Numbered from the stretch's first letter, positions 21,633-32,440 are shown. The stretch: DNA of 64,000 nt from Bemisia tabaci (GCF_918797505.1 NC_092800.1:24505577-24569576), one strand, 5' to 3'. A program made the numbers and translations. The notes: generated by a model not told the origin, from the sequence alone.

Positions 21633-24503
21633 TCATCCATTTTCTTCGTCTTCATCGTCATCGCTCTTCCCTTCTTCCTCGACTTCCTCTTCTTCATCTT
21701 CTTCTTTATCTTCCTCCAATTTCAAATGATCAAAACAAGGATTTGGCTCTAAAAGATCCAAAGCGGCACGTGGCAATTTTGTAGCTTTCTTTATTACGTG
21801 GGACTTCAGGATTACAGGATCTGACGAGCACATCATCCGACACAAAATATCTATATTTGTTGCCTCTCTTGATCTTTTCCTCGAAAAACATTTTCTAAAA
21901 AGTCTATATACCTTATTTTGAGCTTCCAAAGCCTCCTCAGTGTATTGCCCAATTGGCAGCTCCATTGATTTGACGATTTCAGCTCCGTGAATCAGAACTT
22001 TATGCGCTGTAGGAGACATTGGATACCATGGATAAATTTCTACGTAGAATTCTGCTGTTTCTTTGGAATACTCTTTGAAAACGTCATATTTAATCGCGTA
22101 GCCACTTGCTAGAACTGCGAGAATTAGGTGGAATCGGTGTATTAATCCAGGAACGATCTGTGTGATTTTTGATGACACGGGAGGATTTTTGAAAAACCTT
22201 CTAGCAGTGTTTCCACAGTTGGAATTGCCTCCGCCTTGTTTCGGTTGGTCCACGATTAATCCAATTTCCTTAAACTCGCGTTGAATTCTTTTCTTCTCCT
22301 CATTTTTGATAACTTTTTCGGCTGGAATAATAATTCGCCATTTTTTCAGTTTTAGGCGATACGCAATATGGAGCAGTAGCTCAAAAATTTTGATCCACGC
22401 ATGTAAGGTCGATAGACCAAGGCAATACAAGTCGGTTCGAGGGGTTTTAGAGAATGCTAATTTTAGATCGTTTGCCTTAGAGGGTAGAATACCGCACAGA
22501 TAACATGTGCTTGCGCTTTTGGTGCCTGATAAACAATTACACATCTTAGTGTCCAGCATTGTAAGCTTTAAGGTATAGGAAACTTCAATATTCACCCCGT
22601 CTTTGATCACCTTTGTTGGCACTAAGTTTGCAATCTCACTTTCTAAACTAGCAAGCTGGTCTAACACAAAGTCATCCTCCTCTTTTTTGAAAATAAACTT
22701 GATCGGTCGACAGTATTGGGGTGATGCGGGTTTAGGATTTTGCCAAAAAATTCCACCTGGTTGCCCATTTGCAGCTCTTAAAATTAATGGCACTGCGCAT
22801 ATGACAAATAAGTTTTTATCGGACGAATCTTTGAATTCCTCGGAAAATTTTTGGTTATACTCACTTTGATTGCTTGATCCGTCAAAGCCGTATTTCCAGA
22901 GGAAATGTAAAGTATGGGGATTATCTGTACGGTGGTTAATCAGCGAAGATTCATATTTCGTCCATTCGGCCTCTAAAAGACGGTTTGTGGTGATGTCAAG
23001 TAACGCTTGCAATGAAATTTCGCCGGAGATCTCTGTAATTTTTATTGCATCATTTCCGGGCATGCATTTTTTCTTTTCTTCTAAAACATAATTATAAGGA
23101 GGAAAGATGTCAGCCTTCCTGAGTTTGGACTCTTTTCTTGTGTTGACATATTGGGATTTTGTAAAGTTATTTTTGATCATGAATGCAAGAGCTTCGCTGG
23201 GTAAAAGAGGCACGGGCTCTTCGTTCTTTCGCCCTAACACTACGTTTTTCAGATCTACAACTTTTTCAGGTGTTGCTGAAATAGCCTTAACAACCTGCGA
23301 TTTGGACCTTTCCCCTTCCTTCCAAAGTGCAGTTGTATACGCTACTCCGAGCTGTGAGGAGGAATGACTGGTCACCAAATCATGGACTTTTCGCTGCTGC
23401 ACTTTTATGCTGCAGCTCTCAAAGTCTTTAGAGGCTCGACTCGTGCTTGGATGAGTATTGAGAGAGGGATCTTCAGAGAAAGGAAATACTACCTTGCAAA
23501 GCCAATCTCCATGCAGTTTCCTCAGCCTCTCTTCGGACCTATGACATTCCTTCCACTTCTGTCTGAACATCATAATCAGCGCATATAATTTTTTCTCTCC
23601 ATCTTCAGAAATGATTGCAGCGGGTATATTGCGTAACAAAAAAGCCTTCAGAAGATCCATTAACCTGCTGATTGAGGTGCTGGTCAACCCAACTTTCTTT
23701 GCCTCTTGAAATAATTCCTCTCTTGTCACAGAAACGACTGCATGATCTGAAAATTAAGTAAAACTACTATACAACCGGTAAAAATAATTACAAACTTCAG
23801 ACCTAATGAAAAAATTAAATAATATTTCTTGACTTCGATACATCTGACATTACAGGGATAATCAGCCTTTCCTAGAGGCCCTTGTGGAGGAAAGATCAAT
23901 TTTTAACGAAATTTGGCAACACAGTTGACAATTTAAATTTGTCATACTTAGTCGAAAATGTCATAATAATCTACGACTCCGCATAAATTTGTCATTTCAG
24001 CGATAATCGGCCTTCCTGGCGGGTCTTATGAAAACGTTATATTTTCGGCCAAATTTGGCAGCAATGGATTCTGATGCAATTTGACATTATTTAAAATTGC
24101 AACAATATAGGCTAAACTTGGCAACACCGCAAAATATTTGGCGTGCTCTCTAGCTGGAAGAGACAAGCGACCTTATCTATCGTGTTATTGAATCAAAACA
24201 CTGAGTCACATTTCAAATCGCAGAGATGCGCTCCGAAAAAAATTGATTTCGACCGTTAGTTGCAAAAAGGCGCAATTAAACTTAGCATCATTTTAAACTT
24301 AAGGATATGTGGAACAAGGTTTTTTCAATTCCCAAAGCATTAACTAGAATTAAAAAAAAGTTAGAGCTTCCTAAAGATTATAAATTTCACTGATTTCTAG
24401 CCTTTTTCGGTGTATGTTTGCAGCGTTAAAAAGCATACAAATTTCGGCTTAAAATTAATGATACTGGGAAAAACGGACGTCACTTACCATCAGGTGGATC
24501 CAT
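21633..24503 (-). CDS. Transib transposase (RAG1-core-like), two exons: 24488-24503 and 21633-23746
   Basis: A DDE-type recombinase that would cut and join the CACTATGG ends in the nucleus. Spliced length is 709 residues: MDPPD from exon 1, then DHAVVSVTREELF from exon 2. Exon 1 ends at a GTAAGT donor and exon 2 follows TTTTCAG; phase is kept. Positions below are in the spliced protein. The catalytic triad is Asp294 (YGFDGSS), Asp404 (TMLDTKMC) and Glu613 (EALEAQNKVYRLFRK, aligning with the RAG1 region that holds Glu962). Zinc ligands are Cys420/Cys423 (CYLC) and His587/His592 (HKVLIH). The family-typical block GGGNSNCGNTARRFF is at 510-524. The C-terminus is strongly acidic. No frameshift or stop interrupts the core. 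The true start is uncertain, because an in-frame ATG at 24734 would add 77 residues before MDPPD. The exon 2 frame alone would start only at a GTG. Family assignment is from remembered motifs. Confidence 0.92.
23747..24487 (-). other. Intron of the Transib transposase gene
   Basis: 741 bp with donor GTAAGTG after GATG and acceptor TTAATTTTCAG. It contains several stops in all frames and small repeats such as ATAATCRGCCTT (23860, 24003). Spliced prediction is from sequence only. Confidence 0.75.
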
Positions 24504-24742
24504 ATTGCCCAAAATTTCACATTGATGAGGCGTAACTCGGAAAAAAACAAACACTTTGTAACGCACTACTGAATGCGGCGCACAATCAGCTAATGAAGAC
24601 CTGTTGCGCGCTCTGTTGTTAAGGCCTGTCCCTGTCTTATCAATCATTATTAATCGATGAAAACTCAGGTGATGATCTCTGAGAGTATGTTTGATAAAAC
24701 TGTGGTGCCAAACTTTCATTTTTTGCACCTTCAAAATTTGCT

Positions 24743-24778
24743 TAAAGTTCCGTTAAATCCGGTCTGTGGACCATAGTG
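24743..24778. repeat. Transib right terminal inverted repeat
   Basis: Reverse complement of the left end with one substitution at position 18. TGGTG (24779-24783) follows immediately. Confidence 0.92.
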
Positions 24779-24783
24779 TGGTG

Positions 24784-25359
24784 TGGACCCAGCACGATTT
24801 CTCCACCTTGTTGCATACAGTATTCGGGCCACTTCTTAGTGTTTTTTTTCCCCCATTAAGAAATAGCTTGAAATGCATATTGATTAAAGAATATCAACAA
24901 CTGCATCTGGATACGTTTTATTTGTACTGATCGAGACACATAACAAAGAAGCACCGATCGTCCCATGGACAACCTCCCACAGGCAAAATTAAACTAAAAT
25001 GACCAAGGACGATTGGGAAAAGGCAAGCACACGGTAATTTTAACGAGTCGTTTTCATGTATTACACAAACAGAGGCAGAGTCCAAGCTGAATAAGTTTAC
25101 GCACTTTCAGACTGCAACAGGAGATTGTCTGGCGTCAGTTTAACATTGGATGTAAATTCAAGGATCAAGATTACGGATCTTCTGTCGAAAGTGGGTTTTA
25201 TTTGGCGTGAACTCTAACATCGGAAAACAAAGTAACGTTATAAGATATCCTCGCACGTCATCAGCCAAGGTAGAAAGCATATTGTCGGTAAAAGTGTGTG
25301 GAAATGTTTTTCCCCTTGACTGAGTTTTGAATGCGCGGAACAGTTACTGATACTGAAAG
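24784..25359. other. No gene recognised
   Basis: Spacer between the Transib element and the 441-bp foldback. No repeats were matched. Confidence 0.4.
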
Positions 25360-25800
25360 CTTAAGGTGATTCGTCAAGCTCAAAAGAAGTGGTCGAACTG
25401 GCATGCGATATATCGCATCTTTTAGGTAAAAAATCTCGGCAGATTTTGAATTTTCAGTAAAAAAAGGACGATAGCCCCTGCGCATGAGCCTAAAGAATCA
25501 TTCTAAACCCAAAAATTGGCAAAATTCAGAAAAATGAAAGCAGGATAGTGTTTGGAAAAAAACCTCGCAGCTATCGATTTCGGTATCGAATGCGAGGTTT
25601 TTTTCCAAACACTATCCTGCTTTCTTTTCTCTGAATTTTGCCGATTTTTGATTTAAGAATGATTCTTTAGGCTCATGCGCAGGGGCTATCGTCCTTTTTT
25701 TGCTGAAAATTCAAAATCTGCCGAGATTTTTGACCTAAAAGATGCGATATATCGCATGCCAGTTCGACCACGTCACTTGAGCTTGACGAATCACCTTAAG
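25360..25800. repeat. 441-bp near-perfect foldback (long hairpin)
   Basis: The arms start CTTAAGGTGATTCGTCAAGC and GCTTGACGAATCACCTTAAG. They continue through GGCATGCGATATATCGCATC, GGGGCTATCGTCC and CCAAACACTATCCTGC to a tight centre around TATCGATTTCGGTATCGA near 25580. Only scattered mismatches and small gaps separate the arms. No matching copy occurs in the window. Both mirrored frames (MRRGYRPFF...) are arm shadows. Confidence 0.92.
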
Positions 25801-25844
25801 GAAACATCATTCAATCGTCAACTTCTACCACCTTGCAACCTACA

Positions 25845-26175
25845 GATCGGGCATGGTGTTCAGGATTGCTAAACTATGCTCATTCCCAGATTTTTCTCCA
25901 ATTTTTAGGCGATCATTCCCTGATAAAAAATCAAAGTTTTTTCAAACACCTCTCCACGATTTTTTTGAGAAAAACTATACAACTCTCCGCGGAGTTCTAG
26001 ATATTATGAATATCGATTTCTTTCCACCTTTCAGCCGATTCTTTGGCGAACATAGAATGTTAAGTTCAAAAAACGTTTCTGATGTTTATATTATCCGGCA
26101 AATGGAAGCTTCTCTATTCTTCTGACATGAAAATTCAAGAGACCAATAATGGCGGCTCAGGTACAATTACAGAAT
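25845..26175. repeat. Dispersed repeat shared with 49665-50010 (family E)
   Basis: It shares CTATGCTCATTCCCAGATTT, TTTCAGCCGATTC, TGGAAGCTTCTCTATT and AGACCAATAATGGCGGC-type words in order with 49665-50010 at moderate divergence. The 90-codon frame here is not open in the other copy. Confidence 0.6.
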
Positions 26176-26218
26176 CCTTAAAATGGACTCACAGTGGTAG
26201 AAGAAGAAATTCCCTATT

Positions 26219-26233
26219 GGGGGGGGGGGGGGG
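26219..26233. repeat. Poly-G tract (15)
   Basis: Homopolymer run in spacer. Confidence 0.85.
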
Positions 26234-26801
26234 AGGGAGAGATTCCCTAATTTTTCCCTGATTTTCTCTGAAAATTTTCGATCCCTGATGAATCCTGCTT
26301 TTTACGCGCTCAGCAGACAGGGAGCAATTCCTTATTTCAGCCTGCCTCTAGGATTATAGTATACTAGTGGCAATACGTTCAATTTTTGTACCAGCTCATC
26401 AACAAGATGGCGGATAGGGACCTAACATATTTAGAATCAATTAGTCTGTGATACCTTTATTTAATGCGTCTAATGTCGAAACACGAAGGAGGATAATTGT
26501 TTTTCTCTGATTTATTTTTTTAGCGGTGGTGTAGTCTTCTCAAAATTGATGGCTGAAATTTTGGTGAACGAGTTCTTTCATGTCAACGGTGCTCGTCTCC
26601 TTCGGGGAACTTATAAACGCGCTTACATAGAAAACAGCTATGCGCCTCTTTAATACGAACGTATTAGAACATTCCCGGTTATTATTATTTTTTTTTTTGT
26701 CGTCGGACAATATTATTAGCCAAACGGCGTAATAATTTTCAACTACCGATTGAAATCTGGACCACAATGCAAGAAAGTTCAGCCTAACTGGCGGCGCGGC
26801 A
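26234..26801. other. No gene recognised
   Basis: A 144-codon minus-strand frame spans from here into the Transib-like MITE at 26807. It has no recognisable motif and its start lies inside the repeat, so it is not called. Confidence 0.35.
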
Positions 26802-26806
26802 CAGCG

Positions 26807-27038
26807 CACAGTGGATCGATTCGATAGGAGAAGTCGGACAATATTTGGAAACTTTGAAAGCTTATATTTTCGAAAATGTGAGACAAAAAAGTTTAAAAAC
26901 AGTTTAATTGGTTTTTTCGTGAAATTTTCTCTTAAAGACACATTTCGAAATTGGATTTGTGACCGAATAAACATTAAAATTTGAAATTTTAGCTAAAAAT
27001 TTCATGTCCGACTTCCTCTAATAGTTCGTTCCACTGTG
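26807..27038. mobile_element. Non-autonomous Transib-like MITE, copy 3 (uninterrupted)
   Basis: A 232-bp copy with ends CACAGTGGATCGATTCGATA and TTCGTTCCACTGTG and mirrored GGAGAAGTCGGACA/TGTCCGACTTCC. The flanks are CAGCG and CGGCG (four of five identical). The 15 bases before the element match the 15 after it at 14 positions, which could be chance in GC-rich DNA. This is the only uninterrupted copy in the window. Confidence 0.75.
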
Positions 27039-27043
27039 CGGCG

Positions 27044-29742
27044 CGGCGCAGCGGTGAGCGAGGCCCCGATTTTCTTGGCATGGGTTCCCGACGTCGGTAA
27101 ATTTGGTTGGATAATTTCGTGGACTTTCTCGTGGCGGGTGCCGGCATTTATGTATGATAATGCAGCTGAGTTTTTGTTCAACTCCAAAGATGCCGTTTGT
27201 CAGGGAAAGAAATGGGGTTCTACCTCACGACTCCGATCATTTCTTTTGTTCCTTTCCTTTTGAGTCGGAGGTATAATTAAACGGAAACTGAACATAAGTC
27301 ACCATGCATTCTCCGCTCACGGGCGCCATTTTTTGGATGGCAGGGGAGGGCAGTTGTATTCTCCCTCCCCCACTGGATATAAGTCTTATTTTGAGGAATT
27401 ACAATCGATTTTAGTGCTTTTTTTTAAGATAGAATCGCTCGTTTCGGAAAGTATCCAACTCCGAGAAAAAATCCATTTAGCGAAAAAATTTGAATTCAGT
27501 TAAAGATTTTCGGTAAACGGCAAATTTTTTGTCGCGGGTTATTCGGTTACTGAAGAGGGTCTCTCAGTCACAAAGATGAAATTTTTTGGTCCTTAGATGG
27601 TGCAACATGAATGTTCATGAAATTTCGCATTGAGAACTTAAAAAGAAAATTGTCTATCTTTTTATCGTAATGAAAAAACATAAGGGGTATGTATAAGGCC
27701 CTAAAAACTATTTTCCCACGATGAGAGAAACTCTCGTTTTTTCGAGTTGAGGGTTTTTTGGAGCAAGACCAACAATCACGTTCTGTTTCGTAAATGTATG
27801 CCTTCCTAGGATTCTGTTGAAAAAGAGCCATCGTTGATGTTAAGAAATCTTTGGTGTCATTCAGCAACCTGAAGCTGGATGAAGGCACTCAGTTAGCATG
27901 TTAATTATTGCTTAGTGTAGACCGATTATAAGCTATTTGAGCAAAGCCAATCGCACCATTTTGTAATGAAAGCGATAAAAAGAACCAAGGTATTGTGCGG
28001 TTGAATATTTTATTATTACTAAAGTACCTTTCGACTCACGGCATCATCAGAGCTTCTATAAAACTTTAAACATAAACATAATCACAGTCCGAAGCTTTTA
28101 ACGATATTTTACATCACAGATATATTCATGATAGTGTCGAAATCAAAAAGCGTCATTATTGACGTTAGAATGTTCCTCAAAAATGATGTAGAAAACAGAA
28201 TATCGAAGATCAACTCTAACAGTTAAACACATCAAATCATCATTGAATGTCCGTTTGCTAGATGGATGAAAGAAGACAGGCGTTATTCATTTACCATTTG
28301 TGCGCATGTTTAAGCGTGACCTTAAGGGAAATACACAAAGCTCTGGAGTAATTTTGTTGCTAGAAATTTCAACTACGTGGCGTTGAAAACCATTCAGCTC
28401 AATGGGGCGAAGTTCGGTAGCTAAAGTTACGGATTAAAAAAACGCCCTTCATGCATTGTTTGGATGACGTCAAATATTCATTTCGTAGAGCTATGTAACT
28501 GTGACTCGGCCCTATATTTGTTATCATACCATCTAACAGTTTCCATGAATCCGGGGAAAAAATTCACTTTCCACCTGTTTTGCAGTTACCTTCATCATTT
28601 GTTTATTCGCCCGGGACTTATCTGATGAGTCAGAAGATGGGAAGTTTTCAATACAATGATTTGCTCTGCTTTGAAACTGAACATTGAATATGACATGAGA
28701 TCGAAAGCAAAACGGTTGTTTTTTGTAAGAGGTTTGGCAAAAATCCAAGAAAAGCCTCTTTATAATAAGGTTTTTGAACAATCACGAGATACGCATTAAA
28801 GAGGAACTTTTACGATAATTATAGTAAAGTAAAAATCTCGAATAAACTCACAATCAGTTGAGACTGTTACTGGTGAGTGATGAGTAATTAAAGAGGCAAA
28901 CATTAGTGTCTTTTTGAGCACCTAACGACACAAACTCCCTACCGTTCACCGTCCAATTGATTTCAACGCACGTCAAATTTCTGGTTCTTAATCTCGATAA
29001 TTACTTGATATTTTCTATTTTATAAGATGCGGCAAATCTTTTACGTTTTGCAGTTCCGCATTCTAAATATAGTAAACTTGACAGCTGACAGTACGCAGCA
29101 TGCCTTAAGGACTCCGTACATTCAGGGGCACACACATCATTCATTTATTTATTTATACAAATACTTTTATGTGCTCGCTTCAAAACCCGTTTGAAGCTCT
29201 GGGTTTCCTAGAAACGGACGGTGTTCTGCAATAGTGCAGCGTTTCTGCACTTTGGACCGAGGTCTGTCATGTTGTTTTGCTTGCGCGTCTAAAGGTGCAT
29301 ACAAAATTGCAGATAGCTCCATGGCGAAGCGCCGGCTGGATAAAGAGCATTGTACTATGAGTTAGCCTGCGAATAAAAGGCACATCAAAGCTTACGTCAG
29401 AGAACTTCAAAAAAAGGAGTGGTCTTCGTAATTTTGTGGAAATACACAGAGAATGTATTTTGGAGCATATTTTATGAGAGAAAAAAAAGATTCAACTCTT
29501 TCAAAAAGGTAATAGTTTGGCGCACAGTTGGTATGTATGTAATATTCGCTTTCCTCAGAGTACCTATCTCAATGCTTTTACTTTAGAAAAGCGTACTACT
29601 GTCTGATTGGTCGGCAAATTTTAGGCTTTCATGATTTTTGATCAGATCTAAGGCTGACCGCCCATCAGAACGGAATAAGAGGGGGAACAGCTGAGAGGAA
29701 TTCAGGATCGAGTTCGTCAGAGGTTACGAAAAACGTTCAAAT
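27044..29742. other. No gene recognised
   Basis: About 2.7 kb. A TCGACTCACGGCATCATCAG motif at 28032-28051 resembles ends I associate with Penelope-like retroelements, but no reverse transcriptase frame accompanies it. Short frames at 27568-27888 and 28533-28781 on the minus strand show no known domain. Confidence 0.35.
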
Positions 29743-30290
29743 GGACCACTAGACAAGGTACGAATTTCAGCATTCTGATACATGATTCTTAACCAAAATT
29801 TCACGTAGAATACGACGCGCATAACGAAAATTACCGAAATCAACTCCTAACTAAGATATTTAATGATTATTGATGCGTGAATTCAAACCACCCACTCATG
29901 AAAACTCAATGCTCTGCGTGATTCACATCGCGCGCTAAACGTTATCATGACAGTCTCTGCGATATAAAAATCTGACAACCTCAATCTTGACGCTTTGGTT
30001 CAGCTGTAGCAAATTGCTTATAGTTTGAACAACACATGATGGGAAATGAACATTACTCGATTGAGAAGCTTGTTGAAACCGTTGTAGTGCGCGATTTGAC
30101 TCACGTAGAGCTTTGAGTTTCTTGTGAGCGGGCAGTTCAAATCCCTCGTAACCAATGTGACATAAAAACGTTAATATTTTTGTTTGGAGTTTGTTTCATT
30201 AGTTTTCGTTGCGCAAATCGTGTTCTACGTGAAATTCTGGTTAAGGAACATGTATCAGAATGCTTGAATTCGTACCTTGTCTAGTGGTCC
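29743..30290. repeat. 548-bp element with GGACCACTAGACAAGG ends, copy 1 (family G)
   Basis: The ends GGACCACTAGACAAGGTACG and CGTACCTTGTCTAGTGGTCC are exact inverted repeats. The arms extend further with mismatches (ATTCTGATACATG, AAATTTCACGTAGAA). The copy at 56865-57412 is the same length and closely similar throughout. No transposase. Confidence 0.9.
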
Positions 30291-30343
30291 ATTGTGTGAT
30301 CTCTATACAGATTTGTGACATCCATGAGCCAACTGGTCTTAAC

Positions 30344-30596
30344 TGGATCGCGTTCAGCAGGAAGAAACCAAGCCTCATCAGCCACTGCCAAATTTAATTG
30401 GGCACTTTAATTTTTTACAAGAGAACGCTTGTGCGGATTCCTTTGAAAGTTTTAAGGAATTTCCTTCGCACTATGCAAAAAATTCACTGAAATTCGCGCA
30501 AAAATCCACACAACCGTTTTGATGTAAAACAGGAAAAGTCCCGATTAATTTTACAATAGCTGATGTGGCTTGGTTCCTTTCTGCTTAACGCGGTCC
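30344..30596. repeat. Family F MITE
   Basis: The left end GGATCGCGTTCAGCAGGAAG and right end CTTTCTGCTTAACGCGGTCC bracket CCACTGCCAAATTTAATTGG and its mirror. Confidence 0.85.
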
Positions 30597-30650
30597 AACT
30601 TTTTCCCTATAGAGGCACCCTAAGACTGATTGCCCATCCCTCAAGTGGAT

Positions 30651-31095
30651 CGCATTCAGCAAAAAGGAACCAGGGCGATTACAGTGTTCTAAAAATGTTG
30701 CTTCTTCATAATTATCAACCTCGGCGTTTACGGCGTTTTTACGTCGCACGAAAGATTTCCTTCAAGAAAAATAGTTGTAGAGGCGTCACCAGATTCGGCG
30801 ACTCAATGCCCCGGCGAAGGAAAAAAGCGGTAAGGACAGCGGACGACAGAGATAAAGAGCTAGCGAGTCGGAACCGGTATGGTCACTGTCCTAGACTAAG
30901 TCAATAGGTCATATTAAAGAAATCTCCCAGAATAACAAATAGTTATTGCTTCCCGCCAAAACATTGTTGATTCCAAAGGAAAATAATTGTATAGTTTAAT
31001 ACTGTTCATACTTCGTGTATTTTTAAAAGAAAAGAAGAAGTTGCACGATTTTAAAAACACCGTAATCGCGCTGGTGCCTTCCTGCTAAATACGAT
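30651..31095. repeat. Family L MITE carrying a ~180-bp internal insertion
   Basis: The left end GGATCGCATTCAGCAAAAAG and right end CTGCTAAATACGATCC are family L. The GTAGAGGCGTCACC block at 30777-30905 interrupts it and is also the repeating unit of the tandem array that continues to 32305. Confidence 0.65.
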
Positions 31096-32305
31096 CCTAA
31101 TTTTCTTTGATGGAAAATAGCAGTGCTGCCGTCTCCCAAAATCAATTCCGAATTTCGGAACTTCTGCAATTTCTCAAAATCTTCAGAGTTCCCGGAATTT
31201 CCAGTTTTTTTTTTTTTTTGGAAATCTTCTCCCAATTTCGGGGGTTTTCGTCTGTTTGACCGATTATTCTATCATATTTCATTCTTTTTGGGTCAAATTT
31301 GACAATTTTCGGAACTAAGTCCGGGCGTTTCTCGGAATATTTTTCCGGAACTTTCGAAAAATCTGAATTTTTCTCAGGACTTCCCGGGATCTTTGATAAA
31401 ATAAAACGGCACCACTGGAAAATAATGTGTAGAGGCGTCACCAGATTCGGCGACTCGATGCCCAGGTGAAGGAAAAACGCGGTCGCGAGAGAGTGAGAAG
31501 GAGAAGGAACGACAGAGATAAAGAGCTAGCGAGTCGGAGCCGGTCTAGTCACTGTCCTAGACTAAGTCTGTAGTTTATATAAAAAAACATCTCCCAGAAT
31601 AATAACAAATATTTTTTGCTTCCCGGCAAAAAATTGTTAATTTTAAATGAAAATGATTGGGTGAATTTTAATACCGAACATATTTTGAGTATTTTTAAAA
31701 GAAAACAAGAAGTTGTACGATTTTGAAAACGCTGTAATCGCGCTGGGTCCGTTTTGCTGAATGCGATCCTAGTTTCCTTTGATGGAAAATTACAGTGCTG
31801 CCTTTTCTCAGAAGTAATTCCGAATTTCGGAACTCCTGCAATTTCTCGAAATCATCAGAATTCCCGGAATTTCCAGTTTTTTTTCGGAATCCTCTCCTAG
31901 TTTCGGGGCTTTTCGTCGGTTTGACCAATTATTTTATCAAATTTGATGATTTTTGGGTCAAATTTGATGATTTTTTGGGTCAAATTTGACGATTTACGGA
32001 ACTAAGTCCGGGCATATCTCGGAATATTTTTCCGGAATTTTTGAAAAATTTTGATTTTCTCGGAACTTTTGGAATTTGGTATTAATTCCGGAAACCTCGG
32101 AATCTTTGATAAAATAGAATGGCACCACTGGTAATGACGGTAATGGTAATGGAAAATAATGGTAGAGGCGTCCCCAGATTCGGCGACCCAATGCCCAGGT
32201 GAAGGAAAAACGCGGTCGCGAGAGAGTGAGAAGGAGAAGGAACGACAGAGATAAAGAGCTAGTGAGTCGGAGCCGGTCTAGTCACTGTCCTAGACTAAGT
32301 CTGTA
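30777..32305. repeat. Tandem array of ~650-730-bp units, two full plus one partial
   Basis: GTAGAGGCGTC starts units at 30777, 31429 and 32162. Each continues with AGATTCGGCGACTC, AACGACAGAGATAAAGAGCT and CACTGTCCTAGACTAAGT. Units 1 and 2 then carry CGATTTTRAAAACRC, a CTTTGATGGAAAAT word and a CGGAATTTCGGAACT-rich segment. Unit 2 is longer by a few dozen bases of repeated TTTTGGGTCAAATTTGA. Confidence 0.85.
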
Positions 32306-32313
32306 GGTTAGCC

Positions 32314-32440
32314 TAGCCCGGCTCCGCGGAGCGTCTCCCGCCCCCGCCGGCCCGAGCGTGACGCGGGCGTCGCGACGGGGGCGGCTGGATGCAACGGGGG
32401 GCTCCCGTCCCCCGTCCCCCGACCCCCGTCCGTATTGATT
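32314..32440. other. GC-rich island
   Basis: Dense CpG and C runs (CCGCCCCCGCCGGCCC, CCCGTCCCCCGACCCCCG). It is adjacent to the end of the tandem array. No coding or RNA family recognised. Confidence 0.4.

Larger units (their letters stand above)
20833..24778 (-). mobile_element. Complete Transib-superfamily DNA transposon (3,946 bp)
   Basis: The element is bounded by CACTATGG and CCATAGTG, fitting the Transib terminal consensus CACWRTG (which resembles the RAG heptamer). It has 36-bp terminal inverted repeats differing at one base and a 5-bp duplication, TGGTG. It contains one transposase gene on the minus strand, a 741-bp intron and about 0.8 kb of downstream sequence with GT- and G-rich tracts. 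The open frame is uninterrupted and the TIRs are nearly identical, which suggests a recent insertion. Whether it still moves cannot be read from one copy. Confidence 0.93.

Noticed and set aside
21633..23729. Start of the transposase at 23729
   Set aside because: That codon is GTG, not ATG. The in-phase splice to the MDPPD exon is a better explanation.
25261..25872. Paired MRRGYRPFF frames on opposite strands
   Set aside because: Shadows of the 441-bp hairpin arms.
28020..28080. Hammerhead ribozyme on the minus strand
   Set aside because: CTGATGA and GAAA are present, but the stem II closing pair is missing and the residue after the possible stem III is G at the cleavage position.
32314..32440. 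Ribosomal DNA fragment
   Set aside because: GC-rich like expansion segments, but no conserved rRNA core sequence was recognised.
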